Shown: positions 20,282 through 28,763, numbered from the stretch's first letter. The stretch: DNA of 38,793 nucleotides from Salipiger mucosus DSM 16094 (GCF_000442255.1 NZ_KE557278.1:297606-336398); one strand, 5' to 3'. Made by a program: numbers and translations. The notes: generated from the letters alone by a model not told the origin.

Positions 20282-21127
20282 ATGACCAAGATCGCACTGC
20301 TCGGCGCGGGCGGAAAGATGGGCGTGCGCCTGTCCAAGAACCTTGCCGGCTCGCGTTTCGACGTGGACCACGTCGAGGTGTCCGAGGAGGGCCGCAAGCG
20401 GCTCGAGGCCGAGGTGGGCGTTTCGGCCGTCGAGGCCGACACCGCGCTGGCCGAGGCCGACATCGTGCTGATGGCGGTGCCCGACCGGCTGATCGGCAAG
20501 ATCGCCCAGGGCTTCATCGACAAGGTGAAGCCGGGCTGCGCGATCATCGTGCTGGACGCGGCGGCGCCCTATGCCGGCGAGATGCCCGAGCGGGACGACG
20601 TCACCTACTTCTGCTCGCACCCCTGCCATCCGCACATCCTCGAGGTGCAGGAGACGAAAGAGGCGCAGGCCGACTACTTCGGCGGCATCGCGGCGCCGCA
20701 GGGGATCGTGAACGCGCTGATCCAGGGCCCCGAGGAGCACTACGCGCTCTGCGAGGAAGTCGCCAAGCTGATCTACCAGCCCGTCGTGCGTTCGCACCGC
20801 TGCTCGCTCGAGAATATCGCGGTGCTCGAGCCCGCGCTGTCCGAGACCGTGGCCGCGACCATGTGCATGGCGCTGCGCGACGCGACCGACCGGGCGGTCT
20901 CGATGGGCGTGCCGGAAGCGGCGGCGCATGACTTCGTGCTGGGGCACCTCAAGATCGAGCTGGCCATCGCCTTCGGCATCTTCCCCGAGGGCAAGTTCTC
21001 GGACGGTGCGCTGCTGGCCATCGAGAATGCCAAGCAGGTGATCTTCAAGGAGGACTGGCTGGATCAGATCTTCAGCCTCGAGGCGGTGAAGAAATCGGTC
21101 GAGGACATCTGCAACCAGCAGACCTGA
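20282..21127 (+). CDS. apnO: D-apionate oxidoisomerase-like NAD(P)-dependent enzyme
   Basis: The 281-aa protein opens with a Rossmann motif (ALLGAGGKMG, residues 5-14), followed by a stretch FCSHPCHPHILEV and a helical C-terminal domain, resembling the phosphogluconate-dehydrogenase-like family that includes ApnO. ApnO oxidises and isomerises D-apionate to 3-oxo-isoapionate. With the downstream kinase and RuBisCO-like enzyme in the same operon, the three genes make a complete route from apionate to a phosphorylated product. The ATG at 20282 is preferred over one nine codons earlier because AAAGGAG sits directly in front of it. Confidence 0.85.
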   Translation: MTKIALLGAGGKMGVRLSKNLAGSRFDVDHVEVSEEGRKRLEAEVGVSAVEADTALAEADIVLMAVPDRLIGKIAQGFIDKVKPGCAIIVLDAAAPYAGEMPERDDVTYFCSHPCHPHILEVQETKEAQADYFGGIAAPQGIVNALIQGPEEHYALCEEVAKLIYQPVVRSHRCSLENIAVLEPALSETVAATMCMALRDATDRAVSMGVPEAAAHDFVLGHLKIELAIAFGIFPEGKFSDGALLAIENAKQVIFKEDWLDQIFSLEAVKKSVEDICNQQT

Positions 21128-21147
21128 GCGATCCGTCCGCTATGAAG

Positions 21148-21178
21148 AAAGGCCGCGCTCCGGGGGGCGCGGCCTTTT
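21148..21178 (+). terminator. Rho-independent terminator after apnO
   Basis: An 11-bp stem (AAAGGCCGCGC, 21148-21158, with its complement at 21167-21177) ends in TTTT, 20 bp after the apnO stop. Stem, loop and T-run are all visible. Confidence 0.85.
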
Positions 21179-21221
21179 GCGTGGCGGGCCGCGCTGCGCG
21201 GACCCTCTCCGACGTCATGAT

Positions 21222-21237
21222 GTAAAGCATGCTTGAC
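21222..21237 (+). promoter_or_regulatory. Imperfect inverted repeat, first operator copy of the XRE operon
   Basis: GTAAAGCATGCTTGAC is an imperfect copy (one mismatch in the right arm) of the perfect repeat found 39 bp downstream. It overlaps TTGACA at 21233-21238, a consensus -35 hexamer. Confidence 0.6.
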
Positions 21238-21260
21238 ATGCAGTCGCTCGACCGCGAAAG

Positions 21261-21276
21261 GTAAAGCAAGCTTTAC
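21261..21276 (+). promoter_or_regulatory. Perfect inverted repeat, second operator copy of the XRE operon
   Basis: GTAAAGC-AA-GCTTTAC has two perfect 7-bp arms, placed between the likely -35 and the ribosome-binding site of the membrane-protein gene. Binding here would block initiation, so autorepression by the encoded XRE protein is the simplest reading. Confidence 0.65.
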
Positions 21277-21294
21277 TTTTGTGTGGAGGCCACG

Positions 21295-21662
21295 ATGCGC
21301 GGATTTCTCTTTCTCATGGCCGGATTGGCTGCCTATGCGGCGACGTTGATCCTGTCCCAGCGGATCCTCGCGGGGGGGGCGAGACCCAGTCTGCCCGGAT
21401 CCTGATCGCTCTCAGCCCGATGCTGCCCGCCGCGTTCATTTGCGCGGTGGTCGTCCGCACCATCCGCCACCTGGACGAAATGCAGCGCAAGCTTCAGTTC
21501 GAGGCGCTTGCCCTGTCGTTTGCAGGCACGGCCTTGATTACCTTCGGGTATGGCTTTCTCGAAGGTGCCGGGTTTCCCAGGATCTCGATGTTCGCCGTGT
21601 GGCCCCTGATGGCAGCCTTCTGGTTCGTCGGGGTCATGATCGGCCGCCTGCGTTTCAAATGA
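21295..21662 (+). pseudogene. Small integral membrane protein, frameshifted at a G8 tract
   Basis: The frame starts MRGFLFLMAGLAAYAATLIL after a GGAGG site, giving one hydrophobic helix, then hits eight G residues (21372-21379) beyond which the sensible protein continues in another frame: GETQSARILIALSPM, followed by three more helices. With nine G the gene would encode 122 aa with four membrane segments; with eight it ends after 36 codons. Its stop overlaps the XRE gene by ATGA. Two-gene units of a small multi-helix membrane protein and a tiny XRE regulator are common, though their role is not known to me. Length variation of the tract, or a read error, would explain the break. Confidence 0.7.
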
Positions 21663-21856
21663 ACAACCGCATTCCTGAGCTGCGCCGACAGCAGGGATGG
21701 TCCCAGGCGCATCTGGCAGCCTGCCTGAAGGTCTCGCGACAGACCGTGAACGCCATCGAACGCGGACGCTATGACCCCAGTCTGCCGCTTGCCTTCAGCA
21801 TCGCGCGGCTCTTCGGGGTCGCAATCGAAGACGTCTTTCAGCCGGACCCGGAGTGA
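21659..21856 (+). CDS. Small XRE-family transcriptional regulator
   Basis: The 65-aa protein is essentially one helix-turn-helix domain: NRIPELRRQQGWSQAHLA, then LKVSRQTVNAIERGRY as recognition region, ending after the LFGVAIEDVF segment. This is the compact YozG/Cro-type class. It overlaps the membrane-protein stop by ATGA, so the two are translated together. The paired GTAAAGC-N2-GCTTTAC repeats upstream are the likely target, implying negative autoregulation. No effector domain is present; signal transfer may go through the membrane partner. Confidence 0.9.
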   Translation: MNNRIPELRRQQGWSQAHLAACLKVSRQTVNAIERGRYDPSLPLAFSIARLFGVAIEDVFQPDPE

Positions 21857-21911
21857 GGGCGGCCCTCTGCTCCGGGTGTCGGCGGTGGCGGGAGACAGGC
21901 ATCGCAAAAGG

Positions 21912-21942
21912 AAAGGCCGCGCCCGGGATGGGCGCGGCCTTT
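21912..21942. terminator. Bidirectional terminator between convergent genes
   Basis: A perfect 13-bp stem (AAAGGCCGCGCCC with its complement) and a 5-base loop lies between the XRE gene and the convergent alcohol dehydrogenase gene. AAA on one side and TTT on the other let it stop transcription from both strands. Confidence 0.85.
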
Positions 21943-21967
21943 GTCACATCCAGGTTGGCGCGGGTGC

Positions 21968-23498
21968 CTACATCGCCGCGTGGTAGAGCTGCGTGAGGTT
22001 CTCCTCGGTCAGCTTGACCGGGTTGCCGCCGCAGGAGGGGTCGGTGATCGCGCCCTTGACCAGCGTGGGGATGCTCTCCTCGGTCACGCCGAGCGCGCCG
22101 AGGCCCTTCGGCACGCCGAGCCGTGCGTTCAGTTCGTCGACATAGGCGCGGAAACCGGCGAAACCGCCCTCGATACCGAGGTAGCCCGTCGCCCTGTCGA
22201 AACGGGCGGCGATCTCGGGGGCGTTGAACTCCAGCACCGCGGGCATGCAGACCGCGTTGGTCGTGCCGTGGTGGGTGTGGAAATGCGCGCCGACCGGGTG
22301 GCTCAGCGCGTGGATCGCGCCCAGCCCCTTCTGGAAGGCGGTGGCGCCCATGGCGGCGGCGCTCATCATGTGGGGCGCGGGCCTCGATGTCGTCGGGCTG
22401 CTCGAAGGCGCGGGGCAGGTTCTCGACCACCAGCCGCATGCCTTCCAGCGCGATGCCCTGGCTCATGGGGTGGTAGTGGGGCGAGGAGAAGGCCTCGACG
22501 CAATGCGCGAAGGCGTCGAGCCCGGTGCCCGCCGTGATCGCCTTGGGCATGCCGACGGTCAGCTCCGGGTCGCAGATGACCGTGGCGGGCAGCATCTTCG
22601 GGTGGAAGATGATCTTCTTCTCGTGCGTTTCGGAGTTGGTCAGCACGCCCGCGCGGCCCACCTCGGAGCCGGTGCCGGCAGTGGTGGGCACCGCCACGAT
22701 GGGCGCGATGGCCGAGGCGTCGGCGCGGGTCCACCAGTCGCCGATGTCCTCGAAGTCCCAGACCGGGCGCGTCTGGCCGGCCATGAAGGCCACGCATTTC
22801 CCGAGGTCGAGCCCCGAGCCGCCGCCGAAGGCCACGACGCCGTCGTGCCGGCCCTGTTTGAAGGCCACGACGCCCGCGCCGAGGTTGCGCTCGTTGGGGT
22901 TCGGGTCGACCTCGGCAAAGAGGTCCGCCTCGAGCCCGGCGGCCTTCAGGATGTCCAGCGCCTGCTTCGTGATCGGCAGGTCGGCAAGTCCCTTGTCGGT
23001 GACCAGCAGCGGCTTCGACATGCCGGCGGCCTTGCAGGCCTCGGCCAGTTCGCTGATGCGCCCTGCGCCGAAGCGCACGGCGGTGGGATAGGACCAGTTG
23101 GCGATGAGGCTCATGCACCAGTCGCCGATGTCCTCGAAGTCCCAGACCGGGCGCGTCTGGCCGGCCATGAAGGCCACGCATTTCCCGAGGTCGAGCCCCG
23201 AGCCGCCGCCGAAGGCCACGACGCCGTCGTGCCGGCCCTGTTTGAAGGCCACGACGCCCGCGCCGAGGTTGCGCTCGTTGGGGTTCGGGTCGACCTCGGC
23301 AAAGAGGTCCGCCTCGAGCCCGGCGGCCTTCAGGATGTCCAGCGCCTGCTTCGTGATCGGCAGGTCGGCAAGTCCCTTGTCGGTGACCAGCAGCGGCTTC
23401 GACATGCCGGCGGCCTTGCAGGCCTCGGCCAGTTCGCTGATGCGCCCTGCGCCGAAGCGCACGGCGGTGGGATAGGACCAGTTGGCGATGAGGCTCAT
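21968..23498 (-). pseudogene. Iron-type alcohol dehydrogenase with internal 384-bp duplication and frameshift
   Basis: The product is a group III (metal-dependent) alcohol dehydrogenase: NAD-binding half with GGGSGLDLGK and VPTTAGTGSEVG, and a C-terminal half with metal ligands in HCVEAF and HPVGAHFHTHHG. The first 128 codons are present twice in tandem and in frame, and a surplus base in the G4 run at 22372-22375 breaks the frame before MMSAAAMGATAFQKG. Removing one repeat and one base gives a normal 381-aa enzyme. The first ATG overlaps the aldehyde dehydrogenase stop by ATGA. As sequenced it is not functional unless both are assembly errors. Expected role: oxidation of an alcohol group in the putative gamma-glutamyl pathway. 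Confidence 0.9.
22732..23115 (-). repeat. 384-bp tandem duplication, downstream copy
   Basis: This segment is identical to the adjacent one at 23116-23499, in direct orientation, with a one-base (C) microhomology at the junction. It includes the start codon and N-terminal NAD-binding half of the alcohol dehydrogenase. The unit is 128 codons, so the frame is kept. Confidence 0.95.
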
Positions 23499-23499
23499 G
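23116..23499 (-). repeat. 384-bp tandem duplication, upstream copy
   Basis: This is the gene-start-proximal copy, containing the ATG coupled to the aldehyde dehydrogenase stop. No difference from the other copy was found on reading both through, which means a very recent duplication or an assembly artefact. Confidence 0.95.
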
Positions 23500-24874
23500 C
23501 TGTCCCCTTCTTGAGATGGTAGGATTTCGGTCGCGTGAGGTTGTGGTAGCCGATGACCGAGAGCGCGCCGCCGCGGCCGGTGCTCTTGCAGCCGGTCCAG
23601 CAGAGCGCCGGGTCGAGGTAGTCGGCCCGGTTCATGAAGATGGTGCCGGTCTCGATGGCGTCGCCGATGCGGGCGGCCTTGCCCGCGTCCTTCGTCCAGA
23701 GCGAGGCAGTCAGGCCGAAGGGGCTGTCATTCATCAGCCGGATGGCCTCGGCGTCGTCCTTGACCGGCATGATGCCGACCACGGGGCCGAAGCTCTCGTC
23801 TCGCATCACGCGCATGTCGTGCGTGACGTTCGTGAGGATCTGCGGCGTGAGATAGGCGCCGCCGTCGTCCTCTGGGAAGGTATCGATATGCGCCGTGGCG
23901 CCGGCCGCGACGGCCTCGGAGACCTGTGCGCGTACCTCGGCGGCGAAGCGGGTGTTCGCCATGGGGCCGATGGTGGTCCCGCTGTCCAGCGGATCGCCCA
24001 GCTTGTAGCCCTTCACGATCTCGACGGCCTTGGCGACGAAGGCCTCGTAGAGGCTTTCGTGCACGTAGATCCGTTCGATCCCGCAGCAGCACTGGCCCGA
24101 GTTGAACATCGCCGCGTCGACGAGCCCGGCCACGGCGGCCTCGAGGTCGGCGTCCTCCATGACGTAGCCCGGGTCCTTGCCGCCCAGCTCCAGCCCCAGG
24201 CCGGTGAAGGTGCCCGCCGCGGCCTTCTCCATCGCGCGGCCGCCGCCGACCGAGCCGGTGAAGTTCACGAAGTCGAACAGCCCCTCGGAGATGAGCTGCG
24301 AGGTGGTGTCATGCGTCAGGAACACGTTGCGGAAGACCGCCTCGGGCACGCCGACCGCGTGGAAGGCCTGCGCCAGGCGCTCGCCCACCAGCAGGGTCTG
24401 CGTGGCGTGCTTGAGCATCACGGCATTGCCCGCGATGAGCGCCGGAGCGACGGTGTTGATCGCCGTCATGTAGGGGTAGTTCCAGGGCGCCACGACGAAG
24501 ACAACGCCGTGCGGCACCCGCTTGATGTAGCGGCGGAAATCGGCGTCGTCGGCGATCTGGATGTCGGCGAGGCCCTCTTCGGCGATCTGTGCCATGTAGC
24601 TCGCGCGTTCCTCGAAACCGCCGAACTCGCCGCCGTAGCGCACCGGGCGGCCCATCATCTTCGCCAGCTCGGGCACGATCTCGTCGTTCATCTCGCCGAT
24701 CCTGGCGACCCCCGCCATCACGAGGTCGATGCGCTCCTGCAGCGGGCGGGCGGCCCAGGCGGCCTGCGCGGCCCGCGCTTCATCGATCTGGGCGCGCGCC
24801 GCTTCGGGCGTCAGCGTCTCGCGGGAGGCATAGACCGATCCGTCGATCGGCGAGATGCAGTTCAGTGTGGTCAT
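23495..24874 (-). CDS. Aldehyde dehydrogenase (NAD(P)-dependent)
   Basis: The 459-aa enzyme has PWNYP (residues 130-134), FTGSVGGGR at the cofactor turn, the general base E229 in LELGGK, and the catalytic cysteine C263 in SGQCCCG, where three cysteines run together. It lies between the glutamine-synthetase-like gene (13 bp away) and the alcohol dehydrogenase (4-bp overlap), so the two oxidoreductases probably act one after the other, alcohol to aldehyde to acid. Similar aldehyde dehydrogenases oxidise succinate semialdehyde or gamma-glutamyl aminoaldehydes; the real substrate is not shown by the sequence. Confidence 0.93.
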   Translation of the reverse strand: MTTLNCISPIDGSVYASRETLTPEAARAQIDEARAAQAAWAARPLQERIDLVMAGVARIGEMNDEIVPELAKMMGRPVRYGGEFGGFEERASYMAQIAEEGLADIQIADDADFRRYIKRVPHGVVFVVAPWNYPYMTAINTVAPALIAGNAVMLKHATQTLLVGERLAQAFHAVGVPEAVFRNVFLTHDTTSQLISEGLFDFVNFTGSVGGGRAMEKAAAGTFTGLGLELGGKDPGYVMEDADLEAAVAGLVDAAMFNSGQCCCGIERIYVHESLYEAFVAKAVEIVKGYKLGDPLDSGTTIGPMANTRFAAEVRAQVSEAVAAGATAHIDTFPEDDGGAYLTPQILTNVTHDMRVMRDESFGPVVGIMPVKDDAEAIRLMNDSPFGLTASLWTKDAGKAARIGDAIETGTIFMNRADYLDPALCWTGCKSTGRGGALSVIGYHNLTRPKSYHLKKGTA

Positions 24875-24887
24875 GTCGTCCTCTGGA

Positions 24888-26249
24888 TCAGGCTTTCTCG
24901 AACCCGCGCTGGAGTTCGTAGTCGGTCACCGCGCGGTCGAAGTCCTCCTGTTCGACCTCGGCGGCGCGGGTGTAGTGGTCGACCACCGCATCGCCAAGGG
25001 TCTCGCGCAGCATGGCGGAGTTGCGGAAGGTCGCGGTGGCATCGCGCAGGGTGGCGGGCACCTCGGGAACGTCCTGCATGCCGTAGACATCGCCGGTGAC
25101 GGGGGCGGGCAGTTCGAGCTTTTCCTCGACCCCGGCGAGGCCCGCAGCGAGCTGTGCGGCGCAGGCGAGGTAAGGGTTCATGTCCGAACCGGGGATGCGG
25201 CACTCGATGCGCACGCCCTTGGTGTTCTCGCCCACGAGCCGGAAGCCGGCGGTGCGGTTGTCGATGCTCCAGGCGGTTTTCGTGGGGGCGAAGGTGCCCG
25301 GCACGAAGCGCTTGTAGCTGTTGATGTAGGGCGCCATGAGCAGCGTGATCTCGGGCGCGTACTTGATGAGGCCGGCGACGTAGCTCTCCATCATCTCCGA
25401 CATGCCGTGCGGGCGGTCGGCGTCGTGGAAGGCGTTGTCCGAGCCCTTCATCAGCGACTGGTGGATGTGCGCGGCGCTGCCGACGCGGTCGGGGTGCCAC
25501 TTGGGCAGGAAGGTCGCGGCGTGGCCGTGCTGTTCGGCGATCTCCTTGACCGCGTGCTTGGCGATGGTGTGCTGGTCGGCGGCCATCATGGCGTCGCCGA
25601 ACCGGATGTTGAGCTCTTCCTGCCCGGTCTCGGCCTCGCCCTTGGTGTTCTCGACCGGGATGCCCATGGCGTAGAGCGCATTGCGGACGGGCCGCAGGAT
25701 GAACTCCTCGCGGGTGGTCATCTGGATCGAGTAGTCCTGATTGTAGCGCACCAGCGTGGTCAGGTCGCGGTAGCCGGTGTCGCGGATCTGGTCGTAGCTC
25801 TTCTGGAAGAGGAAGAATTCCAGCTCGGTCGCCATCATCGGCGTGAGGCCCATGGCCTCGGCCCGGGCGACCTGCGCCTTGAGGATCTGGCGCGGCGACT
25901 GCGGCACCGGCTTGTGCGTGTGGTGGTCGAGCAGGTCGCACAGGATCATCGCGGTGCCCTCGAGCCAGGGCACCGGGCGCAGCGTCGAAAGATCGGGCTG
26001 CATCACGTAGTCGCCGTAGCCCGCCGCCCAGCTGGTGGTGGCGTAGCCGTCGGGGGTCGCCATCTCGAGGTCGGTGGCGATGAGGTAGTTGCAGCAGTGC
26101 GTTTCCTCGATCGAATGTTCGAGGAAGTTCGAGACGTGGAACCGCTTGCCCATCAGGCGGCCCTGCATGTCGATCGTGCAGACCAGTACGGTGTCGATCT
26201 CGCCGCTGGCGGCCTTGGCTTTGAGGTCATCGAGGGTCAGGGCGGCCAT
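24888..26249 (-). CDS. Glutamine-synthetase-like gamma-glutamyl-amine ligase
   Basis: The 453-aa protein has the class fold of glutamine synthetase but resembles PuuA-type ligases. The N-terminal DMQGRLMGKRF (residues 27-37) replaces the ammonia-site loop of true glutamine synthetase. Metal glutamates in TELEFFLF (141-148) and GQEELNI, the HIH pair (261-263), and NSYKRFVPG are present, so catalysis should be intact. Such enzymes ligate glutamate to an amine using ATP. Being in an operon with two dehydrogenases, an amidohydrolase and a TRAP importer argues for catabolic glutamylation of an imported amine rather than nitrogen assimilation. Confidence 0.88.
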   Translation of the reverse strand: MAALTLDDLKAKAASGEIDTVLVCTIDMQGRLMGKRFHVSNFLEHSIEETHCCNYLIATDLEMATPDGYATTSWAAGYGDYVMQPDLSTLRPVPWLEGTAMILCDLLDHHTHKPVPQSPRQILKAQVARAEAMGLTPMMATELEFFLFQKSYDQIRDTGYRDLTTLVRYNQDYSIQMTTREEFILRPVRNALYAMGIPVENTKGEAETGQEELNIRFGDAMMAADQHTIAKHAVKEIAEQHGHAATFLPKWHPDRVGSAAHIHQSLMKGSDNAFHDADRPHGMSEMMESYVAGLIKYAPEITLLMAPYINSYKRFVPGTFAPTKTAWSIDNRTAGFRLVGENTKGVRIECRIPGSDMNPYLACAAQLAAGLAGVEEKLELPAPVTGDVYGMQDVPEVPATLRDATATFRNSAMLRETLGDAVVDHYTRAAEVEQEDFDRAVTDYELQRGFEKA

Positions 26250-26283
26250 GCGCGGGGCTCCTTTGTCGTGGGTCTTTCACGGG

Positions 26284-26313
26284 GCCGGCCCCCGCGAGAA
26301 CACGGGGGCCGGC
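26284..26313 (-). promoter_or_regulatory. Hairpin between dctP and the glutamine-synthetase-like gene
   Basis: A perfect 11-bp GC stem (26284-26294 with 26303-26313) around an 8-base loop lies in the 80-bp gap after the second dctP. No T-tract follows. It mirrors the hairpin after dctP of the other TRAP operon and probably tunes expression between receptor and enzymes. Confidence 0.6.
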
Positions 26314-26329
26314 GGATCGGGTCAGGCGA

Positions 26330-27367
26330 TCAGAAGGTGTACGGAGGACCTGCCTGGTTGATGACGCCGTTGTACTCCTCGAAGATCGAGACGACCTTGG
26401 CGTGCACCTCGCTCTCCTCCGCGATCTCCTTCCAGAACTCCTTGGCGGCGTTCTCGACCTCGGCCCATTCCTCGGCCGGGACAGAGCGCAGCTGGAGCTT
26501 GTCGCCGGTGGCGCGCAGCCTGGCCTCGCCGCCCCAGTACCACTGGTTGCGGTAGGTGTCGCAGGCCTTGATCGCGGACATGACCAGCTCCTTGAGGTGC
26601 TCGGGCAGGTCGGCCCAGCGCTGCTGGTTCACGAAGATCGAGCCGATCCAGGCGCCCGAGATGTTGTTGGTCAGGAAGTAGTCGGTGACGTCCGCCCAGC
26701 CGACGGTGTAGTCCTCGGTGATGCCCGACCAGGCCATGCCGTCAAGCTCGCCGGTCTGCACCGCAACCTCGGCATCCTCGTAGGGGATGTTCACCGGCAC
26801 CACGCCGAACTGCGACAGGAAGCGGCCGGCGGTCGGGAAGGTGTAGAGCTTCAGCCCGTCGAGGTCCGAAAGGCTGGTGATCTCCTTCTTGGTGTTGAAG
26901 TTGCACGGGTCCTGGCCCGCGGCCGAGAGCCAGGTCACGCCCACCTTCTCGTATTCCTGCCGCCAGATATCGGCGAGGCCGTACTGCTCGAAGAGCACCG
27001 GCACGTCGAGGATGTGCTTGGTGGCGAAGGGGAAGTAACCGCCGAAGACGCGCATCGGCGTGGGCGATGCCATCGAGTCGTCGTCCGAGTGGACGGCGTC
27101 GATGGTGCCGCGCTGAAGCGCCTGGAAAAGCTCGCCCGTGGGGACGATCTGGTCCGCGTAGTAGAGTTCGATCTCCATCTCGCCGTTTGCGGCGGTATTG
27201 ATGTAGTCGATGATCGGCTTGGTCACCTGCTCGCCGAGCGCGGCGCCGGCGTAGGTCTGGAAACGCCACTTGATGGGCTCCTGCGCGCGGGCAATCGAGG
27301 GCGCCGCGAGCGCAGCGGCGGGCGCAATGGCCGCGCCGCGAAGGATCTTGCGTCTGGAAAGGGTCAT
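26330..27367 (-). CDS. dctP: TRAP transporter solute-binding protein, Tat-type signal
   Basis: The 345-aa receptor starts MTLSRRKILRGAAIAPAAA, a twin-arginine (RR at residues 5-6) signal with cleavage near ARAQ-E (about residue 28), so it is exported folded. The mature part belongs to the DctP/TRAP-TAXI-like group with FPTAGRFLSQFGVVPVNIPY, a variant of the ligand-binding region, and it has GELDGMAWSG. It is 70 bp after dctM. Presumably it captures the amine or amino alcohol processed by the operon; ligand unknown. Confidence 0.92.
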   Translation of the reverse strand: MTLSRRKILRGAAIAPAAALAAPSIARAQEPIKWRFQTYAGAALGEQVTKPIIDYINTAANGEMEIELYYADQIVPTGELFQALQRGTIDAVHSDDDSMASPTPMRVFGGYFPFATKHILDVPVLFEQYGLADIWRQEYEKVGVTWLSAAGQDPCNFNTKKEITSLSDLDGLKLYTFPTAGRFLSQFGVVPVNIPYEDAEVAVQTGELDGMAWSGITEDYTVGWADVTDYFLTNNISGAWIGSIFVNQQRWADLPEHLKELVMSAIKACDTYRNQWYWGGEARLRATGDKLQLRSVPAEEWAEVENAAKEFWKEIAEESEVHAKVVSIFEEYNGVINQAGPPYTF

Positions 27368-27437
27368 CTTCTCTCAACTCCTGTTGCTTGGTTCGAAATT
27401 CGCCCCGTTGGCCGGGGTCATGGTTGGTATGTCGGTA

Positions 27438-28763
27438 TCAGTTTCCGTAGACGAGCCCGGGGAGCCAGAGCGCGATCTCGGGGAATATCATTATGATCGC
27501 CAGAACGACGGCCATGACCAGCACGAAAGGCACGATTGAGCTGTAGATGTCGCGCATCCCGATCTCTGGCGGGGCCATGGCGCGCATCAGGAAGAGGTTA
27601 TAGCCGAAGGGCGGCGTCATGTAGGCGATCTGGCAGGTGATCGTGTAGAGCACGCCGTACCAGACTAGGTCGAAGCCCAGCTCTCCCACCAGCGGCACGT
27701 AGAGCGGCGCGACGATGACCAGCATGGCCGTGTCGTCGAGGAAGGTGCCCATCAGGATGAACGACAGCTGCATCAGGATCAGGATCGCCCAGGGCCCGAG
27801 CCCCAGCCGCTCGGTGAAGAGCGTCTCGATGGCGCTGACCGCGCCCAAACCGTCGAAGACGGCGCCGAATGCCAGCGCCGCGAGGATGATCCACATGAAC
27901 ATGCAGGAGACGCCCAGCGTGTTGCGGACCGAGTTCTCGAAGACCTCGCGCGTCATGCGGCCCTTGAGCACCGCGGCGAGGAAGGCCGCCATCGCGCCGA
28001 TGGCCGAGCTTTCCACCAGCGAGGTCCAGCCCTTCACGAAGGGCACCATCATCACGAAGAAGATGCCCAGCGGCAGCAGGCCGGCGGTCAGCAGGCGCAG
28101 CTTTTCGGGCATGGGCAGGTCGCGCTCGGCCTTGGGTGCGATGGGCCCGAGGTCGGGATTCAGCCGGCAGCGGATGGTGATGTAGACGATGAAGGCGGCG
28201 GCCATGACGAGGCCGGGGATCACCCCGGCGAGCCAGAGCTGGCCCACCGGCTGCCGCGCGATCATGGCATAGAGCACCAGCACCACCGATGGCGGCACGA
28301 GGATGCCCAGCGACGATCCGGCCTGTATGACCCCGGTCACCATACGCTTGTCGTAGCCGCGTTTGAGCAGCTCGGGCAGGGCGATGGTGGCGCCGATGGC
28401 CATTCCCGCGACCGAGAGGCCGTTCATGGCCGAGATCAGCACCATGAGCCCGATGGTCCCCACCGCGAGGCCCCCGGCCAGCCCGCCGGTCCAGACGTGG
28501 AACATTCGGTAAAGGTCGTCGGCGATCTTCGATTCCGACAGCACGTAGCCCATGAAAATGAACATCGGCAGCGTCAGCAACGGATACCACTTCATCAGCT
28601 TCATGGACGCCGCGAAGCCGAGGTCGAAGCCGCCCCGGTCGCCCCAGAGCGCCAGCGCCGCGATCACGGCGACGAAACCGATGGCCCCGAAGACACGCTG
28701 GCCCGTCAGCAGAAGGCCCAGCATGCCCGCGAACATCACGAGCGCGATCATGTCCTGCGACAT
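27438..28763 (-). CDS. dctM: TRAP transporter large permease subunit, DctM family
   Basis: The 441-aa membrane subunit begins MSQDMIALVMFAGMLGLLL and shows TLPMFIFMGYVLSES, AMNGLSVAGMAIGATIALPE and ILVPPSVVLVLYAMIARQP, standard DctM blocks. The ATG at 28763 shares one base with the dctQ stop (TGATG), which fixes the start. The frame is open further upstream as shadow sequence. It supplies the sodium-coupled transport path for the second TRAP system. Confidence 0.94.
   Translation of the reverse strand: MSQDMIALVMFAGMLGLLLTGQRVFGAIGFVAVIAALALWGDRGGFDLGFAASMKLMKWYPLLTLPMFIFMGYVLSESKIADDLYRMFHVWTGGLAGGLAVGTIGLMVLISAMNGLSVAGMAIGATIALPELLKRGYDKRMVTGVIQAGSSLGILVPPSVVLVLYAMIARQPVGQLWLAGVIPGLVMAAAFIVYITIRCRLNPDLGPIAPKAERDLPMPEKLRLLTAGLLPLGIFFVMMVPFVKGWTSLVESSAIGAMAAFLAAVLKGRMTREVFENSVRNTLGVSCMFMWIILAALAFGAVFDGLGAVSAIETLFTERLGLGPWAILILMQLSFILMGTFLDDTAMLVIVAPLYVPLVGELGFDLVWYGVLYTITCQIAYMTPPFGYNLFLMRAMAPPEIGMRDIYSSIVPFVLVMAVVLAIIMIFPEIALWLPGLVYGN

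Noticed and set aside
22732-23499. CRISPR-like or insertion-sequence repeat
   Set aside because: Just two large coding copies, no spacers, no terminal inverted repeats and no transposase; a simple tandem duplication.
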